The position numbers and the translations under genes were made by a program. The notes beneath the pieces are model-generated. The model was not told the DNA's origin and searched no databases. It worked only from the letters and a program-made list of their open reading frames with translations. Positions 4,241 through 7,200 of a stretch of 7,200 bases of DNA are shown here, piece by piece. This stretch comes from an uncultured Veillonellaceae bacterium. GTDB taxonomy: Bacteria > Bacillota > Negativicutes > Veillonellales > Dialisteraceae. Location of the stretch: NCBI GenBank assembly GCA_958439155.1, contig CAUBUJ010000087.1, forward strand, positions 1 to 7,200. The letters are read 5' to 3'. Every line of letters begins with the position of its first letter. Positions within the stretch are counted from its first letter, which is position 1.

Positions 4241-7200
4241 TCATGCCTCCTTTTTCTTCCGGAAACATCTGCAGCCGGAAGCGAGCCATTGGCTGAAGGG
4301 ATGGTTTTCGAAGAAGAGGAAAATGATGGGAATCACCAGGAGGGTGAAGATGGTGGAGGTAAGGAGGCCGCCGATGATGACCCAGGCCATGGAGCTTCTC
4401 GTTTCCGCGCCGGCTGTCACGGAAAGGGCCGTGGGAAGCATGCCGGTGATCATGGTGACGGTGGTCATGAGAATCGGCCGGAGGCGCTCCCGCCCTGCTT
4501 CGATGACGGCGTCTTTCGCGGTCATGCCGTGATGGTGCATGAGGGTGAGCGTATAGTCCAGGAGAAGGGTGCCGTTCTTGGCGACGACGCCGTCCATGAC
4601 GATGATGCCGATCATGGAGTAAAGATTGATCGTCTCATTCATGAGGAACAGGAAGAGGAGGGAGCCGATCAGGCCGAAAGGAAGGGAGAACATGCGGATA
4701 AAGGAAGTTTTCACCGATTCGTAGAGCACGGAGAGGATCATGTACACCAGGACCATCCCCATGAGGAGCGCTGTCAGGAGTTCCACGAAGGTGTCCCGCA
4801 TGCTGTCTGCCTGCCCGGAGAAGCGGAAGGTCACGGAAGGCGGCAGGTCCGCGTTTTTCAGATCCGCCGTGACGTCGTCGATGATGTTGCTGAGAGGACG
4901 CCCCATGGGATTGCCGCCGATGATGATGGACCGCTGTTTGTCGGTGCGGTTGATCGTGATCGGACCGAGCTCATCCCGGATCTGGGCCACATCGGAGACG
5001 CGGACCACTGCATTTTCCCCCTTGATGGGGATAGCGGCGATGTCTGACTTCTTATAGGACTCCCCGTCTTTGAAATAGACATTGATATCCGTATCATTGC
5101 CGTCATTTTTCGCATCATTGGGAAGAACGCCGGCACCGGCGCCGCTGATGGCGGAGGAGAAGGTATTGTACAGGCCCTGCACGGAGACGCCGTATTCTTT
5201 CAGTTTTTCCCGGTCCGGTACGAGGGAGAGCTCCGGCAGGCCTTCCTGGTAGGTACTGCTGATGTCCGTGACGCCGTAATCCCTGCTTTTCAGCATGTCC
5301 TGCACTGTCTGGGAAGCGGCGATCAGTTCTTTCATGTCATTGCCGCGGAGCTCGAGGCGGAAGGCGCCGCTGCCATTTCCAAGGCCGCCGCCGGTGGTGC
5401 CTGATACGGAGGCCTGGTCTTCCCGGACCCGCACATCCCCGTCTTTGATATTCGCGCTGATCCACTGGCGGAGGTCATTGGTGATGTCCCAGATGCTCCG
5501 GTCCCGGTCCTGCCGGTCCGTGAGGGTCACCCGGATGCGGCCGGAATTGACGCCGTTTCCGCCGCCGGCCATGGCCATGTAATTTTTTACTTCCGGCACC
5601 CCTGAAAGGTATCCTTCGAGGCTGCGCACCACCTGGTCGGTCCGTTCAATGCTGGCATCGGTGGGAAGTTGGATCTGCACATTGAAGCTGCTCTCATCGG
5701 TTTTCGGCATGTACTCCGTCCCGATGAAGCCTGCCGGCACGAGGCCCACCATGAGAAAGAGCGCCGCCATGACGAAAGCGAAAAGTTTCTTCTCATGGCG
5801 GAAGCTCCACGACAGAGCCTGGCTGTATTCGTCCTGCACATGCGTTTCCCACCGGTCGATGCGGTCCCACAGTTTCCGCCGGGACATAGGGAGACCGTTT
5901 TTGAAGAACCGCGACGCCAGCATGGGCGTCAAAGTGAAGGAAATGAAGAGGGAAAAGAGGGTGGCAAAAACGATGGTGAGGCCGAACTGTTTGAAAAACT
6001 GGCCGGTCATGCTGTTCATGAAGGCAATCGGCAGGAAGACCACCACATCGCACAAGGTGATCGCCACGGCGGCCATGCCGATTTCCATACGTCCTTCGAT
6101 GGCGGCACGCTGCGGATCTTCCCCATTGGTGAGATGGCGGTGGATGTTTTCAATGACCACGATGGAATCATCCACAAGGATGCCGATACAGAGAGTCATC
6201 CCCATGAGAGACATCATGTTGAAGGAAAAGCCTGAGAGGTACATCGCGAAGAAGGTGGAAATAAGGGACGCCGGTATGGCGATCACCACCGCCGCCGTAG
6301 AGCGCCACCCCCGGAGGAAGAGGAATAGAATAAGCCCGGTGGTGATGAGCCCTTCCACGAGGGTGCCGAGCGTACTGTGGAGAGCGGTACGCACATAGTC
6401 GGCAGAATCATTGACCACGATGAACTGGTAGTCTGGATATTCCTGGCGCAGTTCACGGAGCACGTCCTTGACGCCGTCCGATGTGGATACCAGGTTGGCG
6501 TCACTGTTTTTGAAGATGGAAATGCCCAGCGCATCTTCCCCATTGATGCGGGCATAACGGGATACTTTCTTATCCTGGCGCACCACATCGCCTACAGCGG
6601 AGAGGGGAATCACCGCTCCATTCCCCGCAGTGAGGTGGACTTTCCGGATATCTTCCACCGTGTTGTACTGCGCGTCGAGGCGGATCTGGGTCTGCCTGCG
6701 GTCCGTGTAGGACGAACCGGCCGGAGCCAGTTTATTTTCCTGCTTCAGCGTCTGGATAATGCCGTCCATGGTGAGGCCATAGTAGGACAGCTTGTCCCGG
6801 TCCACTTTCACCGCGATTTCCTGATCCCGCCCGCCATGGATCTCAATATCGGACACGCCGGCGGCCTTGGTGAATTCATTGGTGAAAGTATTTTCCGCGA
6901 GGGAATACATCTCCCCCAGGGGGCGGCTCGACATGACTGCCAGATCCATAATGGGCGCCGCGTCCATGTCCCGCTTTTCCACCACCGGGTCGTCCGCGTC
7001 GTCCGGCAGCTGGCGGCGGATGGCATTCACTTTCTGGGACGCGTCTACGGCTGCCGCGTCGGAATCGGCATCAAAATTGAGTTCCAGCGTCACCTGGGAG
7101 CGCCCGATCTGGGAACGGGACGTAATGTGCTTCACCCCGGACACAGAGGAAAGGGCGTCTTCCACAGGCTTTGTGATCTGCTGCTCCACCGATTCCGCGT
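4241..7200 (-). CDS. HAE1-type RND multidrug efflux transporter, 5' end missing
   Basis: The frame is open to the right edge. The visible 985 residues lack only about 40 N-terminal ones (first membrane helix and start of the porter domain) compared with the usual 1020-1050. A GTG at 7189 is an internal valine, not the start. Counting from it: porter domain to about 270, membrane block about 275-430 with the proton-relay pair D340-D341 in GILVDDSIVVIEN, second periplasmic half about 490-800, then a second membrane block about 800-960 with K871 in VVAKNGTLLLDY and the GRERLRPILMTT signature (899-910). These Asp and Lys residues correspond to D407, D408 and K940 of AcrB. The protein would export drugs or amphiphiles as a proton-driven trimer with a membrane-fusion protein and an outer-membrane channel. 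Neither partner follows it, so they lie upstream or elsewhere. The C-terminus ends in a basic KKK tail. The substrate cannot be told. Confidence 0.93.
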   Translation of the reverse strand, partial: AESVEQQITKPVEDALSSVSGVKHITSRSQIGRSQVTLELNFDADSDAAAVDASQKVNAIRRQLPDDADDPVVEKRDMDAAPIMDLAVMSSRPLGEMYSLAENTFTNEFTKAAGVSDIEIHGGRDQEIAVKVDRDKLSYYGLTMDGIIQTLKQENKLAPAGSSYTDRRQTQIRLDAQYNTVEDIRKVHLTAGNGAVIPLSAVGDVVRQDKKVSRYARINGEDALGISIFKNSDANLVSTSDGVKDVLRELRQEYPDYQFIVVNDSADYVRTALHSTLGTLVEGLITTGLILFLFLRGWRSTAAVVIAIPASLISTFFAMYLSGFSFNMMSLMGMTLCIGILVDDSIVVIENIHRHLTNGEDPQRAAIEGRMEIGMAAVAITLCDVVVFLPIAFMNSMTGQFFKQFGLTIVFATLFSLFISFTLTPMLASRFFKNGLPMSRRKLWDRIDRWETHVQDEYSQALSWSFRHEKKLFAFVMAALFLMVGLVPAGFIGTEYMPKTDESSFNVQIQLPTDASIERTDQVVRSLEGYLSGVPEVKNYMAMAGGGNGVNSGRIRVTLTDRQDRDRSIWDITNDLRQWISANIKDGDVRVREDQASVSGTTGGGLGNGSGAFRLELRGNDMKELIAASQTVQDMLKSRDYGVTDISSTYQEGLPELSLVPDREKLKEYGVSVQGLYNTFSSAISGAGAGVLPNDAKNDGNDTDINVYFKDGESYKKSDIAAIPIKGENAVVRVSDVAQIRDELGPITINRTDKQRSIIIGGNPMGRPLSNIIDDVTADLKNADLPPSVTFRFSGQADSMRDTFVELLTALLMGMVLVYMILSVLYESVKTSFIRMFSLPFGLIGSLLFLFLMNETINLYSMIGIIVMDGVVAKNGTLLLDYTLTLMHHHGMTAKDAVIEAGRERLRPILMTTVTMITGMLPTALSVTAGAETRSSMAWVIIGGLLTSTIFTLLVIPIIFLFFENHPFSQWLASGCRCFRKKKEA

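Noticed and set aside
4289..5047. A 252-codon + strand frame opposite the RND gene
   Set aside because: It is a His/Asp/Glu-rich antisense shadow of the transporter's membrane region, with no independent support.
1..7200. CRISPR array, insertion sequence, tRNA or rRNA
   Set aside because: There are no regularly spaced exact repeats of 24-40 bases, no transposase-like product, and no cloverleaf or rRNA signature on either strand.

Overview
The window most resembles a diderm Firmicute (Negativicutes such as Megasphaera, Dialister or Selenomonas). This is inferred from three things: strong Firmicute-style Shine-Dalgarno sequences (AAGGAGG, GGAGG), amino-acid-binding lipoproteins, and an RND efflux pump that needs an outer membrane. 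A LarA-type nickel racemase homologue would fit a lactate-handling anaerobe. No 16S or other marker is present, so the taxon is not proven.

Layout. Positions 1-152 are a leader with degenerate heptamer repeats. On the + strand follow a LarA-family nickel-pincer racemase (153-1457) and a single-domain cupin (1501-1833), 43 bases apart and probably one operon, closed by a terminator at 1843-1870. All other genes are on the - strand. Two paralogous family-3 amino-acid-binding lipoproteins (2918-3772, then 1997-2842) are transcribed toward the cupin. They end at a hairpin that can terminate both strands (1965-1992). Between them lies a second terminator-like hairpin. No ABC permease or ATPase gene is adjacent.

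Positions 3773-4240 are an AT-rich control region. From right to left it holds the RND terminator, a possible promoter, a 21-codon hydrophobic mini-gene with an excellent ribosome binding site (3944-4009), and a good sigma-70-type promoter within an imperfect direct repeat. Next is a leader in which a terminator-like hairpin buries the start codon of a possible upstream ORF that overlaps the first binding-protein gene. Positions 4241-7200 hold the 3' part of an HAE1-type RND efflux transporter gene whose start lies beyond the right edge.

How the genes work together: racemase and cupin probably serve the same 2-hydroxyacid or related metabolite. The two lipoproteins would deliver amino acids to an ABC importer encoded elsewhere. 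The RND pump would work with a membrane-fusion protein and an outer-membrane channel encoded outside the window. The least described parts are the mini-gene and the leader and repeat architecture in front of the binding-protein pair.
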